This document shows positions 27,668 to 36,995 of a stretch of 64,000 bases of DNA, piece after piece. Within the stretch, counting starts at the first letter, position 1, and each line of letters begins with the position of its first letter. The notes beneath the pieces are model-generated. The model did no database searches and was not told where the DNA came from. It was given only the letters and a program-made list of their open reading frames with translations. The DNA comes from Shewanella sp. HN-41 (lineage in GTDB: Bacteria; Pseudomonadota; Gammaproteobacteria; Enterobacterales; Shewanellaceae), in contig NZ_AFOZ01000041.1 of the NCBI RefSeq assembly GCF_000217915.1, positions 1 to 64,000 on the forward strand, in the 5' to 3' direction. The translations under genes were made by a program, and so were the position numbers.

Positions 27668-28574
27668 CTAGGCAATAATCGGGCGATTCGATTTGCGCGC
27701 CGCAACCATTTTCTCAATATATTCAACGATAGGCTCAGTGACTGAAATCCCCGTCGTTTGTTCAATTCCCTCAATGCCAGGCGCAGAATTCACCTCAAGG
27801 ATCAATGGACCACGATGGGAGCGCAATATATCCACTCCAGCCACAACAAGCCCCATCGCCTTAACGGCAGCGACCGCCATTTTACGTTCTTCTGGGGTAA
27901 TTTTGATTTTTTCACCACAGCCACCCAAATGCAGGTTAGAGCGAAAAATCCCCCTCTGGGCCTTGGCGCTTCATTGAGGCGACGACTTTATCGCCCACCA
28001 CAAAACAACGGATATCGCTGCCATTGGATTCTTTAATATATTCTTGGACTAAAATATTGGCCTTGAGCCCTAAAAAGGCCTCGATAACACTCTCGGCAGC
28101 CGTTTTCGTCTCGGCTAATACCACGCCAATACCTTGTGTCCCCTCAAGCAGCTTAATCACTAAAGGGGCACCGCCGACCATATTGATAAGATCCGGAATA
28201 TCGTTAGGCTTATTGGCAAATCCCGTGATAGGCATACCAATCCCTTTACGCGACAATAGTTGCAGTGCACGCAATTTATCCCGCGAGCGAGCGATGGAAA
28301 TGGAATCATTTGCCACAAATACGCCCATCATTTCAAATTGACGCACAACCGCACAGCCGTAAAAAGTCACACTCGCATGGATCCGCGGAATGATCGCATC
28401 AAACCCCACCAACTCCTCACCCTCATAATGAATACTGGGTTTAATGGAATTGATATTCATATAACAGTTTAAGGTATTGATCACGACCGCTTCATGGCCA
28501 CGCGCCTCACAGGCGGCAACGAGACGTTGTGTCGAATACAACTGGGGAAACTGAGATAAGATACCTATTTTCAT
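27668..28574 (-). pseudogene. rimK: RimK, ATP-grasp ligase, single-base frameshift
   Basis: The two pieces together read as full-length RimK (about 301 residues), the ATP-grasp enzyme that adds glutamates to ribosomal protein S6. The first piece (27936-28574) has [18 protein letters not shown], the ATP-grasp stretch [12 protein letters not shown] and [18 protein letters not shown]. The second (ending 27668) has [26 protein letters not shown] and [13 protein letters not shown]. The frame shifts at the A5 run at 27944-27948 (T5 in the coding sense). With four bases instead of five, the expected family text [11 protein letters not shown] is restored. It may be a real pseudogene, phase variation or a sequencing error. 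No other rim genes lie nearby. Confidence 0.9.
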
Positions 28575-28731
28575 TACGAACTGACCAAATTAAGCACTGT
28601 GAATGGGAATTCTGAGGTAAAAAAGCACACCAGAGAAGGGAGGGCAGATATTTGTCTATTGCTCAGTGTAAAGCAAGAAAAAACTCCTCACCAGATGAAA
28701 TCCACTGTCTGTAATGAGCGTAAGATAATGT

Positions 28732-30453
28732 TCACAATTGTGCGAGTAAAGGGGTAATGTATTTTGTTTCAAAGTCACTCGCCGCTAAAGGACGAGAGAA
28801 CAGATATCCCTGTAGTACATTGCAGTTTCGCGTGGTACAAAACTCGGCCTGCTCAAGGGTTTCGACCCCTTCAGCCACAGATATCACATTGAAACCGTAA
28901 GCAAAGTTTAATAGGGCTGCAAGCAATCGAGCATCTTTCACATCCTTATCGTAGGAGGCCACAAAGCTTTTATCGATCTTCAGCACACTGATGGGAAATA
29001 GTTTTATGTGTTCTAATGAGGAAAAGCCAGTTCCAAAATCATCGAGTGCAAAACGTACCCCTAAAGCGGCGATTTGATCTAGTACTTTTGCATGTTCGTG
29101 GGGTTCTTCAATTAAGCAATTTTCGGTAATTTCCAACTCAAGCGCCGTTGCAGGTAAATGGGTCAACTCCAATGCATTAACAATTTTCTGATATAAATCG
29201 ATATGGCCTATTTGTGCTGCCGATAGATTCACGGCAATCGTGAACTGATACCCTAGTGGCTGTAGCCGAGTTAACCATTCCTGCGCCTGTCTACAAGCCT
29301 CAGTCAATACCCAGTCTCCAATGTCCTCCATTAAGCCGATCTCTTCGGCAATAGGCAGAAACTGCTCAGGCGAAATCAAACCATCGACAGGATGCAACCA
29401 GCGGATGAGCGCTTCCATCCCCACCATCTGATGGGTTTGGGAGTCCACCTGGACTTGATAATAGACTTTAAATTCATTCTGTCTGAGGGCGCTCCTAAGA
29501 CTGGATTCAATATGATTACGATAGCGAACCTCCCTATCTAAGGCTTCGGAATAAAACTGGATCTGATTGCGCCCCATTTTCTTCGCTCGGTACATGGCAA
29601 TATCGGCACATTTCATCAACTCAGAGCTATTCGATGCGGCCTCGTTATAAAAAGCGACCCCAATGCTGGCGCCGATCAATACATCGTTATCCCCAAGACA
29701 AAACACTTCTTCAAATGCCTTAAGTAAACGGTTGGCAACTATCATGGGAAAATATTTGTAGTCATTGTCTGTCACTAAAACAACAAACTCATCCCCACCT
29801 AACCGGGCAATAACGTCCCCATCGCGTAATACGGTGCTTAAGCGTGAAGCGACTTGCACCAATAGAATGTCACCTGTCTGGTGGCCTAACGTGTCATTTA
29901 TAGCTTTAAAATCATCAAGATCGAGTAAAATTACCGCAAGAAAATCGTTGCTTCTCTTCGCCCTGGCAATGGCTCGATTAAGGCAAAGTTCAAAGCCATA
30001 ACGGTTAACCAGTTTAGTGAGAGAATCATGCTCGGCGAGCTCTTTAAGCTTTTGATGACTATTTCTTAGGGCCAAGGCCATGGAGGATCTTTGCTTGGCA
30101 TAACGAATCGCACGGCTCAGAATGCGTGAATTAACTTCATCTTTAAGCAAAAAATCCTGAGCACCTAACTCAATGCAACGTTGGGCAAGTTTTTCATCTT
30201 CGTAGCGACTCAGCATCACCACTACGGTTTGCTCTTGAGTCATAGAATTGAGTTTAATTAACACTTCTAAGCCATTGGCGTCTGGCAATAAATAATCCAA
30301 TAATATGCCATCGAAATGGCGCTCGAGGGCGAGATTCAACCCATCGAAAGCACAATTAGCCTCGATGACATTAAACGCCAACTTTGATTGTTTCAGCGCT
30401 CGGATGATTGCCGTTCTATCCACTTCATCATCATCAATCAGCAGTAAGTCCAT
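28732..30453 (-). CDS. Receiver-GGDEF-EAL response regulator
   Basis: An N-terminal receiver domain (LLIDDDEVDRTAI; phosphoacceptor in GILLDYLLPDANG; KDEV) is followed by a GGDEF domain with GGDEF and an RDGD I-site, then an EAL domain with MEALIRW, LEITENCL, ALDDFGTGFSSL and LKIDKSF. Both output domains look catalytically intact, so it may make or break cyclic-di-GMP depending on phosphorylation. The ATG at 30453 is preferred, with AAGG just upstream. It is the third gene of an operon with a sensor kinase and a single receiver, only 9 bases after the receiver gene. Confidence 0.92.
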   Translation of the reverse strand: MDLLLIDDDEVDRTAIIRALKQSKLAFNVIEANCAFDGLNLALERHFDGILLDYLLPDANGLEVLIKLNSMTQEQTVVVMLSRYEDEKLAQRCIELGAQDFLLKDEVNSRILSRAIRYAKQRSSMALALRNSHQKLKELAEHDSLTKLVNRYGFELCLNRAIARAKRSNDFLAVILLDLDDFKAINDTLGHQTGDILLVQVASRLSTVLRDGDVIARLGGDEFVVLVTDNDYKYFPMIVANRLLKAFEEVFCLGDNDVLIGASIGVAFYNEAASNSSELMKCADIAMYRAKKMGRNQIQFYSEALDREVRYRNHIESSLRSALRQNEFKVYYQVQVDSQTHQMVGMEALIRWLHPVDGLISPEQFLPIAEEIGLMEDIGDWVLTEACRQAQEWLTRLQPLGYQFTIAVNLSAAQIGHIDLYQKIVNALELTHLPATALELEITENCLIEEPHEHAKVLDQIAALGVRFALDDFGTGFSSLEHIKLFPISVLKIDKSFVASYDKDVKDARLLAALLNFAYGFNVISVAEGVETLEQAEFCTTRNCNVLQGYLFSRPLAASDFETKYITPLLAQL

Positions 30454-30462
30454 ATACACACC

Positions 30463-30897
30463 TTATACGGTTGGAAGCTCGACAATACGCCAATAGCCTT
30501 CCAACATATTAAAAATGTTATTAAAACCGTCTTTAATATCCGTTTTCACCATATATCCAGCGACATGATGACGATAGGCTATCATCCTATCTTCGTCGGT
30601 GCTTGAGGTGGTGAGCATAAAAACCACAGATGAAGATAAGGTAGGATCAGAGCGAATATGTTCGAGAAACTCAAAGCCATTCATCCTAGGCATATTCAGA
30701 TCGAGCAGTATAAGATAGGGTCCTTTAATCGTTTCTGGATCCGTGAGAATATTCAACGCCTCCAATCCATCTCGAGCCCGTATCAGGGGGTTCAATAGAC
30801 GCAGTTGCCTCATCGCCCTTTGTACCGCCATATAATCCACATCATCATCATCGACGAGTAAAATCATCACCTGATTGTAACTATCGCAGCTGCTCAT
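30463..30897 (-). CDS. Single-domain response regulator
   Basis: A 144-residue receiver-only protein. It has the acidic cluster VDDDDVD, the phosphoacceptor in LILLDLNMPRMNGFEF, LTTSS, and a Lys in YMVKTDI. It resembles the Rcp1-type regulators that pair with phytochrome-like kinases. Its ATG overlaps the stop of the kinase gene (ATGA), which makes it the likely partner of that kinase and translationally coupled to it. Confidence 0.92.
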   Translation of the reverse strand: MSSCDSYNQVMILLVDDDDVDYMAVQRAMRQLRLLNPLIRARDGLEALNILTDPETIKGPYLILLDLNMPRMNGFEFLEHIRSDPTLSSSVVFMLTTSSTDEDRMIAYRHHVAGYMVKTDIKDGFNNIFNMLEGYWRIVELPTV

Positions 30898-33047
30898 AAA
30901 ACCTCCTTGTCAACAATTCGCATAGGCCAACTAAACTGGAAGCAGCAACCCCGCCCTTCAGATTTTAGCAGGACCTGCCCCCCGAGACTCTCTACGGTTT
31001 TTTTCACTAGGGATAGGCCTAAACCGCTGCCTTCCACTTCATCTCGAGGTCTAAGTGTTTGAAACATTTCAAACACTTTCCCATGATAAGCATTAGAAAT
31101 ACCTGGGCCATCGTCAATCACGCTAAACCAATACTGCTCATCCTTCTGCTCACATAGCACTCTTATGACACCCTGCTCCTTATCGTGGTGTTTAATGGCA
31201 TTACTCATCAGATTCCTTACGACTAATTCCAACAAGGTTTTGACCGTTTTAAATTGAGGAAAACCGCCTTCGAGTACTAATTCAAATCCCTGTGGCGGCG
31301 CAACTAATGCAAACATATCTTCCATCAGTTGCTGAGTATTCACCTCAACCATCTCGGTATCTACCCGACCAATACGGGAAAACATTAACAAACCGTCGAG
31401 TAATAACACCATTCGATGAATGCGGCTCTGGATCAAACCTAAATACTTTTGAACATTTTCATTGGTATTATCTGCAAGATCTTCCGATAACCAACTCGTC
31501 AATTGTTCTATTCCCCTAAGGGGAGATTTCAAATCGTGGGACGCAATGTAAGCGAAGCGGTCTAACTCTTGATTGATACGTTCCAGCTCCTTTGTATGCT
31601 CAGCCCGCTGAATTTCAATACGTTTACGCTCGGACACATTATTAATCGTCGCCAGAATAGAAACCCCATTACTGAAATGGATGGGGGTTAGCCCCACTTC
31701 GATGGCCAAACGCGTACCATCTTTACAGCAACCAAACAGGTCGTCCCGCATCGACATATTTTTGGCAATAGGTTGCACGAGATAATTACTCATATGCTGT
31801 TGATGGGCGCCCCGTAAAGCTTCAGGCAATAACATATTGATGGATCGCCCAAGCAATTCGTCCCTCGCATAGCCAAAGAGGCGTTCGGCATGGGTGTTGA
31901 CTAAGGTAATAAAACCAGACTTATCCACCATAAACAATGCGCTGGGAGAGGCTTCAATCACCAGACGGAAGCGCTTTTCGTTTGCGATCAACTCTGCGGT
32001 AAGCATCGATTCTTGATAGCGATTACGCGCCATCACAACGACCGAATAAAACAAGGCCAACACAAAACCACTGCCAATCACCTGCAACCAAATGCTTTGC
32101 ACCTGCTCTGAACTCGAAATAAAACGTGACTGGGAAGAAATATCCAAACGCCAAGCCTGGCCTTCTATCATCTCCGTTTGTGATTTATAAAAAATGTCCT
32201 GGGTCGATGGCAGCTTTTTACTGCTGGAGAACATCAAATTGGCACTATTGGCACTGTCACCATCATAAATGGCGAGTTTCAAACCAGAAAAACGATTGCC
32301 CATGATCCCCTGCATTAAGTCATTCATTCGAAATGCCGCATAGATTAAGCCAATGGCTTGCTGTTTTCGCTCAGCCTCCGTCGTTGCTAAGCCTCGATAC
32401 AGAGGCAAATACATTAAGAATCCCGCCTGAGCATCGTCGGCGGTTTCCTGCACTAAGGTGACTTTTCCCGAAATCGTTGGCATACCCGAAGCTATCGCGC
32501 TCAAGATCGCGGCGCGGCGAATGGGCTCGGAACACATATCGTAACCAAAGGCGCGTTGATTACGCCAATCGAAGGGTTCTAAATAGTTAATAGCACAGTA
32601 GAGTTCCCGCTCTCCTTCTGGATATATCTTATATTCATTAAACCCTTCAGCTTGGATTTGCTTAACATGCTCCTCTACATTCACAGATGTTAGCAATTCA
32701 GCATACCCAATCCCTTGAATACCTGGGTAATACTCGCCTAAGCGGGCGTTAGTAATATAAATTTGCCATTCTTGGCGTGTTACACCATTTGTGGAAAGAA
32801 AAAGCCCAATGCCCCCCCGTAGCACTTGTTCATAGGCAACCATCCGATGGTTTACGGCTTCAGTCAGCTCTTGCACACTGTTGTTGAAACGCTCTTCACC
32901 ACGGTCCCTAAAATATTCCTCGAGGGCATACCAGGAAATTCCCATGAAGAAAAACATGGCAAGCACCATCAGCCAGCTTGAGCTGAGTACACGAAAATAC
33001 TTTTTCTTAGGGGAATCGAAAGATTCAGGAAAACCATCCTTGTGCAT
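30894..33047 (-). CDS. CHASE-PAS sensor histidine kinase
   Basis: A 717-residue membrane kinase. Transmembrane helix 1 lies near residues 27-43, then a periplasmic CHASE domain (RMVAYEQVLRGGIGLF, YPGIQGIGYAEL) and transmembrane helix 2 near 325-345. A PAS domain (FMVDKSGFITLVN) follows, then the dimerisation domain with the phospho-accepting His in YIASHDLKSPLRGI. The ATPase domain has NLMSNAIKHH, DDGPGI and GSGLGLSLV. It should sense a small periplasmic ligand and phosphorylate the downstream receivers, and so steer cyclic-di-GMP. It is the first gene of a tight three-gene operon. Confidence 0.92.
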   Translation of the reverse strand: MHKDGFPESFDSPKKKYFRVLSSSWLMVLAMFFFMGISWYALEEYFRDRGEERFNNSVQELTEAVNHRMVAYEQVLRGGIGLFLSTNGVTRQEWQIYITNARLGEYYPGIQGIGYAELLTSVNVEEHVKQIQAEGFNEYKIYPEGERELYCAINYLEPFDWRNQRAFGYDMCSEPIRRAAILSAIASGMPTISGKVTLVQETADDAQAGFLMYLPLYRGLATTEAERKQQAIGLIYAAFRMNDLMQGIMGNRFSGLKLAIYDGDSANSANLMFSSSKKLPSTQDIFYKSQTEMIEGQAWRLDISSQSRFISSSEQVQSIWLQVIGSGFVLALFYSVVVMARNRYQESMLTAELIANEKRFRLVIEASPSALFMVDKSGFITLVNTHAERLFGYARDELLGRSINMLLPEALRGAHQQHMSNYLVQPIAKNMSMRDDLFGCCKDGTRLAIEVGLTPIHFSNGVSILATINNVSERKRIEIQRAEHTKELERINQELDRFAYIASHDLKSPLRGIEQLTSWLSEDLADNTNENVQKYLGLIQSRIHRMVLLLDGLLMFSRIGRVDTEMVEVNTQQLMEDMFALVAPPQGFELVLEGGFPQFKTVKTLLELVVRNLMSNAIKHHDKEQGVIRVLCEQKDEQYWFSVIDDGPGISNAYHGKVFEMFQTLRPRDEVEGSGLGLSLVKKTVESLGGQVLLKSEGRGCCFQFSWPMRIVDKEVL

Positions 33048-33358
33048 ATACGCCCATTCCCTAGCTAAGGAGAATAATAATTACCTCTTCAAGTGTTGTT
33101 CTAACCTTTGCTAAATTCAAGTTTTCCTACTGTTTAAGTAGGAATTAATACAGGAACAAAATGACAGAGTTATGCGCTTAATCACAAAATAAGACTAAAC
33201 TAAATTAAGCGCACATGCTCCATTATTGCTCCGTCGCTATCTGGCCCGCAGGTCTTCACAACGGGAAGAAAATTTTACGCTGATTCACAAAATTTTTTGC
33301 TTTTCTAGCACACTCTTTTTAGATAGAAAGTCGGTAGGAACAACAAGAGGAATTCGTT
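33048..33358. other. Divergent promoter region
   Basis: About 310 bases between the kinase operon and the small PA3496-like gene. No clear open frame or hairpin is seen. It probably carries promoters for both sides. Confidence 0.4.
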
Positions 33359-33536
33359 ATGGCTCATATTACTGAAGTCGTGCCCAACGATACTGAACTT
33401 GAGGCAATGACCACACCGAGAAACAGCAAAGCCGCTGAGGCAATGCAACATAGACGTGAAGTCAAAAAACGTTTAGAAGACTACCTCGAACGGGCGGAGT
33501 TAAAGCGTGCATTAGGAGATGACGATTTTTTCTAGC
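33359..33536 (+). pseudogene. PA3496-like small protein gene, frameshifted
   Basis: An ATG with AGAGGA about 8 bases upstream begins a small charged protein (MAHITEVVPNDTELEAM, then RREVKKRLE). As given, the frame then runs to a TGA at 33521-33523 with an unlikely tail. If one base is removed near 33478-33482, the frame continues as YLERAELKRALGDDDFF and stops at 33536. That matches what I recall of the PA3496-like envelope integrity family (about 58 residues). It is either a mutated gene or a base-call error. Confidence 0.65.
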
Positions 33537-33643
33537 CGATTCTATCTCGCTATTTAGTGGGCAAGATTATGGTGATGCTGCGTTAAATCGCCGAGTATTC
33601 GCCTAGAACTCAAAAAGTTCGTGTCCACTCAGGCCTAATATCT

Positions 33644-33666
33644 CACCCAGCCCTCAGTGCTGGGTG
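33644..33666 (+). terminator. Possible terminator hairpin
   Basis: An eight-base stem (cacccagc / gctgggtg) with a seven-base loop lies after the small PA3496-like gene. The T-run is weak. Confidence 0.45.
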
Positions 33667-33717
33667 TGACTTTGCTTAACCCTCTTAATGCCCATCTTTA
33701 AAGCCGCATCATCCTTG

Positions 33718-34680
33718 TTATTTTTTACCACTTTTATAGGCTTGAGTTTTAATCAGCAACCATTCGGCCTTAGCGCCTAAGTAAACGTAAGCACCTAATC
33801 CTACGAGTAAACCGACTACGGCTAACATCATCCAGATAGCGGGTTCAATATATTGTTTCTCACCGAGTGACGCCTTGAACATAGTCAATAAGGCTTCAAT
33901 AGAAATGGCAATGAGGATGGTAGAAACAAACCGCGTAATGGTTCGCCGCGTTGAGCTGTGGCGAAAGATATCCTTATGCATTAGGACTTCTTCTTCGAGA
34001 ATCGTTTTCCCGAGATCGAAAATCGCTAAAGCCAGCGTCATAAAAATAATGATCCCAAAGGGTTGCAGCGGATCTTGACCAATTCGCTCGACAGTAAAGA
34101 GTCCGTAAATATCCCGCAATGCGGTCCAGAGCAATACCGTGACCAATACAAATAATCCAGTGACTATCACGCCATAAACCGCTTTAAACGCAGGAGTCAC
34201 TCGCCGCCGCGCACTGTCCCCCATCATAAATTCAATCAAGCGGGTCAAGTCCACATCGACTACTAAATAGCCCAGTTTTTGCTCCTGTTGATAAATTGCC
34301 AAGGATGCTGAGAGGCATAAGTTGCCACTAGCATTAGATAAATAGGGACGTGTAATGTTCACACCATCGGACTCATCACGATTGATAAAATAGGGTCGTT
34401 GGCTGCGATCGCGATTGCCACCTAACGGAATTAACTCGATCTGATGATCTACCACCGCAATATTCTGGCTTATCTGCAAGCCTTGGCTATCGAGTAAATA
34501 CATTAGTTCGACAAAGGGATAGCTCTTCGCTATTCCTTTCATCGCTTTGACATCGACCTTAGGTTGTTTAAATAACTCGGCGTCGGCAATCCCAGTAAGA
34601 ATCGATTCCATCAGTTCATGCACTGTTGCTTCGTATTCGTGATACCGCTCGATCACACTCAAATAACTCATCGCTGCCAT
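33718..34680 (-). CDS. PDC-sensor-like membrane protein
   Basis: A 320-residue protein with a PDC/Cache-like sensor region in the first 160 residues (YPFVELMYLLDSQG, DRSQRPYF, LVVDVDLTRL), then about four transmembrane helices and a basic C-terminus. It has no kinase, methyl-accepting or GGDEF output, so the signal must pass through the membrane part or a partner. The start at 34680 (MAAMSY) has GGAG 6 bases upstream; a TTG further upstream is inside that site. Function unknown. Confidence 0.8.
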   Translation of the reverse strand: MAAMSYLSVIERYHEYEATVHELMESILTGIADAELFKQPKVDVKAMKGIAKSYPFVELMYLLDSQGLQISQNIAVVDHQIELIPLGGNRDRSQRPYFINRDESDGVNITRPYLSNASGNLCLSASLAIYQQEQKLGYLVVDVDLTRLIEFMMGDSARRRVTPAFKAVYGVIVTGLFVLVTVLLWTALRDIYGLFTVERIGQDPLQPFGIIIFMTLALAIFDLGKTILEEEVLMHKDIFRHSSTRRTITRFVSTILIAISIEALLTMFKASLGEKQYIEPAIWMMLAVVGLLVGLGAYVYLGAKAEWLLIKTQAYKSGKK

Positions 34681-34958
34681 GTTTAGCTCCAATCAGCCTA
34701 TTTCTAAGTCTTGAACAAAGCAGCTTTGATGCCATATCAATAAAATATTGATAAACAAATAGTTACTAATTTATAGCCCATAAGCACAGCGCTAAAATAG
34801 TCACAAGTGCACCAAAATGATTCACAAAACCGATAACAGTCAATTTATGTAATCGGTATATTTTCTCAGCTAGCCTGTGAATCAATATGAATAAATAAGG
34901 TTTAAGGCTATGATTAGCCACATCTCTCTCGCTGAAATTACCTGCAGGATATACGGGA

Positions 34959-36314
34959 ATGTCTGAGTCGTTAGCCCAATATCAACAAGATCTACGTCGT
35001 TTTTCCGATGAATTAATTCGCATCCAAACGCCAATAAAAATCTTAGATGCCATCAAATGGCCGCGGGAAATGGAGGAACGCTTTCTTTCTAATAAGGGCA
35101 CAGTACTGCCGGCTATTAAGCAAGATTTCTATCAAAACATTGCCTTGCCTTTCGATCCCGTAAAAACTCAAGCAGAGCTCGCCTCCCTTAAACAAGACAT
35201 TAACCGTGGCTTAGGTAAGAGAGACAAACTCGGCAAGATATTAATCGCTAACGTCGATCAATATCGCCTCGTTGTAGATATGTTGAGGCATAGGGGTACC
35301 CCGACATTTGGCAAACTTAGCCAAGAATTATACGGAAGTGCTAACCACAAATTGCATGGAGATCGCCATACCCTGCGTCAATTGGGCGATAAACTCAGTT
35401 ATATTTTCTCGTTGCCCGCTGCACGGCATATGAATAAACACCATCCGAAAATTATTACCGCTCCAGAAGCGGTGCACGTGCTTAGCCAACGTTTAGAGAA
35501 ATACTTCCATAGCGATGATATGCGCGTGCGCCTCAGTGACGGTATTGTCTCGGATGCCGCAGTGGGAGGAGATACGGTAAAACTCAATAGTAAAGCCATG
35601 TTTAGCGAGTCGGATCTTAATGTATATGAGGTTCATGAAGGTTGGGTTCATGTCGGCACAACCCTCAATGGCCGAGCACAACCCCATGCCACTTGGCTCA
35701 GTGTCGGCTCACCCCGCGTAGCCGCGACTCAAGAGGGGTTAGCTGTTTTACTGGAAATGCTGACCCTAAGCTCAAATCCTGGCCGAGCCCGTCGCATCAG
35801 CGATCGCGTTGCCGCCGTCGATATGGCAGAAAATGGTGCGGATTTTATCGACGTTTTTAACTATTTCAGAGGATTAAATTTAAGTGCAAAGGATAGTTAC
35901 CGTGTGACTCAGCGGGTCTTCCGAGGTGGCATGGTTGAAGGAGGCAGTTTTTTCACGAAAGATATCTCCTACGTGCGTGGCTATGTGGAAAACATAAACT
36001 TCATTCGTAGTGCGATCACATCGGGCCTACCTGAGCTCATCCCTATGTTATTTTTAGGGAAATTAGCGATAGAAGACATCCCTGTACTATATCAAGCCTG
36101 CCAAGAAGGCATTATTACCACGCCTAAATATTTACCACCCATGTTCGATAACTTTAGCGGACTATATGCATGGTTTGGCTTCGCTTCTGGCTTGGCGGGA
36201 ATAGACTTAAAAGGGGTGCAACGTCACTTTACTCGCTTATTTAAAGACGTGCCTAATGTCGCCCCCGCCTTCGAATTACTTGATGATACTGAGTTTGATA
36301 ATAACTCGGACTAA
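34959..36314 (+). CDS. QEGLA-motif protein (DUF1704)
   Basis: A 451-residue protein of the DUF1704 family (tyrosine/phenylalanine carboxypeptidase-like; also named for its QEGLA motif). It shows VHEGWVHVGTTLNG, which resembles a metalloprotease HExxH variant, then SPRVAATQEGLAVLLEM and YRVTQRVFRGG. Family members have been described as affecting flavohaemoglobin expression, and eukaryotic relatives cut tubulin tyrosine. The substrate here is unknown. It is a single gene followed by a bidirectional terminator. Confidence 0.88.
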   Translation: MSESLAQYQQDLRRFSDELIRIQTPIKILDAIKWPREMEERFLSNKGTVLPAIKQDFYQNIALPFDPVKTQAELASLKQDINRGLGKRDKLGKILIANVDQYRLVVDMLRHRGTPTFGKLSQELYGSANHKLHGDRHTLRQLGDKLSYIFSLPAARHMNKHHPKIITAPEAVHVLSQRLEKYFHSDDMRVRLSDGIVSDAAVGGDTVKLNSKAMFSESDLNVYEVHEGWVHVGTTLNGRAQPHATWLSVGSPRVAATQEGLAVLLEMLTLSSNPGRARRISDRVAAVDMAENGADFIDVFNYFRGLNLSAKDSYRVTQRVFRGGMVEGGSFFTKDISYVRGYVENINFIRSAITSGLPELIPMLFLGKLAIEDIPVLYQACQEGIITTPKYLPPMFDNFSGLYAWFGFASGLAGIDLKGVQRHFTRLFKDVPNVAPAFELLDDTEFDNNSD

Positions 36315-36340
36315 TACTCTGCCCTTAATTGCACAATAAG

Positions 36341-36364
36341 AAAGCTCACAGCATTGTGAGCTTT
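36341..36364. terminator. Bidirectional terminator
   Basis: A perfect ten-base stem (aaagctcaca / tgtgagcttt) with A/T-rich flanks lies between the convergent DUF1704 gene and the RcsF-like gene. Confidence 0.8.
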
Positions 36365-36372
36365 AAATAAAG

Positions 36373-36744
36373 TTACATATCAATAGCGAAACCTTCACCA
36401 TTACATTCAAAATATTGGTTACAGCCAGGATAACTGACCCTACCACATGTGTAATATATGATGGCGTTTCCTCCTAACTTTTGAACTTGGAGTTTCAAGT
36501 CCTTTTTCAAATCATCGACACTTACATGCTCTACAGGATCGACATCAGTACGACAATAGGTGCTAGAAACCTCACCTAACCCTATGTATTTATACCTAGA
36601 TAGTTCTGCTAGGGTGTAAACCTCAACTGTGCTAGCTACGGCATTATTTAATGCAACTGAACCGATATTTGTCCGCAGTGTTGCCCCACTACACGCTGTC
36701 AGCAATAAGCACAACATCACTGTATATCCATTTTTATTAATCAT
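36373..36744 (-). CDS. RcsF-like outer-membrane lipoprotein
   Basis: A 123-residue lipoprotein (lipobox LLTAC, Cys18). Its C-terminal domain resembles RcsF, the outer-membrane sensor of envelope stress in enterobacteria: YIGLGEVSSTYC, LGGNAIIYYTC, GCNQYFECNGE. Four cysteines (64, 100, 108, 114) could form the two disulfides of RcsF. GGGAG precedes the ATG. I do not see rcsB/C/D nearby, and this lineage may lack them, so its partner is unknown. A rival idea is a general LPS or outer-membrane quality sensor. Confidence 0.75.
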   Translation of the reverse strand: MINKNGYTVMLCLLLTACSGATLRTNIGSVALNNAVASTVEVYTLAELSRYKYIGLGEVSSTYCRTDVDPVEHVSVDDLKKDLKLQVQKLGGNAIIYYTCGRVSYPGCNQYFECNGEGFAIDM

Positions 36745-36950
36745 ATGCTCCCTTTCATTGATGGTTTTTATCCTACACTCACTCCGACTTTAATAAAGCA
36801 GTTTCCTATTTAGTCAAAGACCCCAAATGGGGAAGAGGAAGTCTATCCCTAAGATAAGTCTCGACTTAAAATACAAGAAATACCCAACAAGTTAAACACT
36901 GGCTGAGTTTAACGGACAGAAAGAACTAGAGTGTTGATTTCTCTTTGAAA

Positions 36951-36987
36951 GTAACATGCTCCGCATTCTAGGTGAAGAGCATGTTAC
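36951..36987. terminator. Hairpin after MBL nuclease gene
   Basis: A perfect 11-base inverted repeat (gtaacatgctc / gagcatgttac) lies just after the stop of the metallo-beta-lactamase-fold gene. It lacks a long T-run, so termination is only inferred. Confidence 0.5.
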
Positions 36988-36995
36988 GGCTAGAC

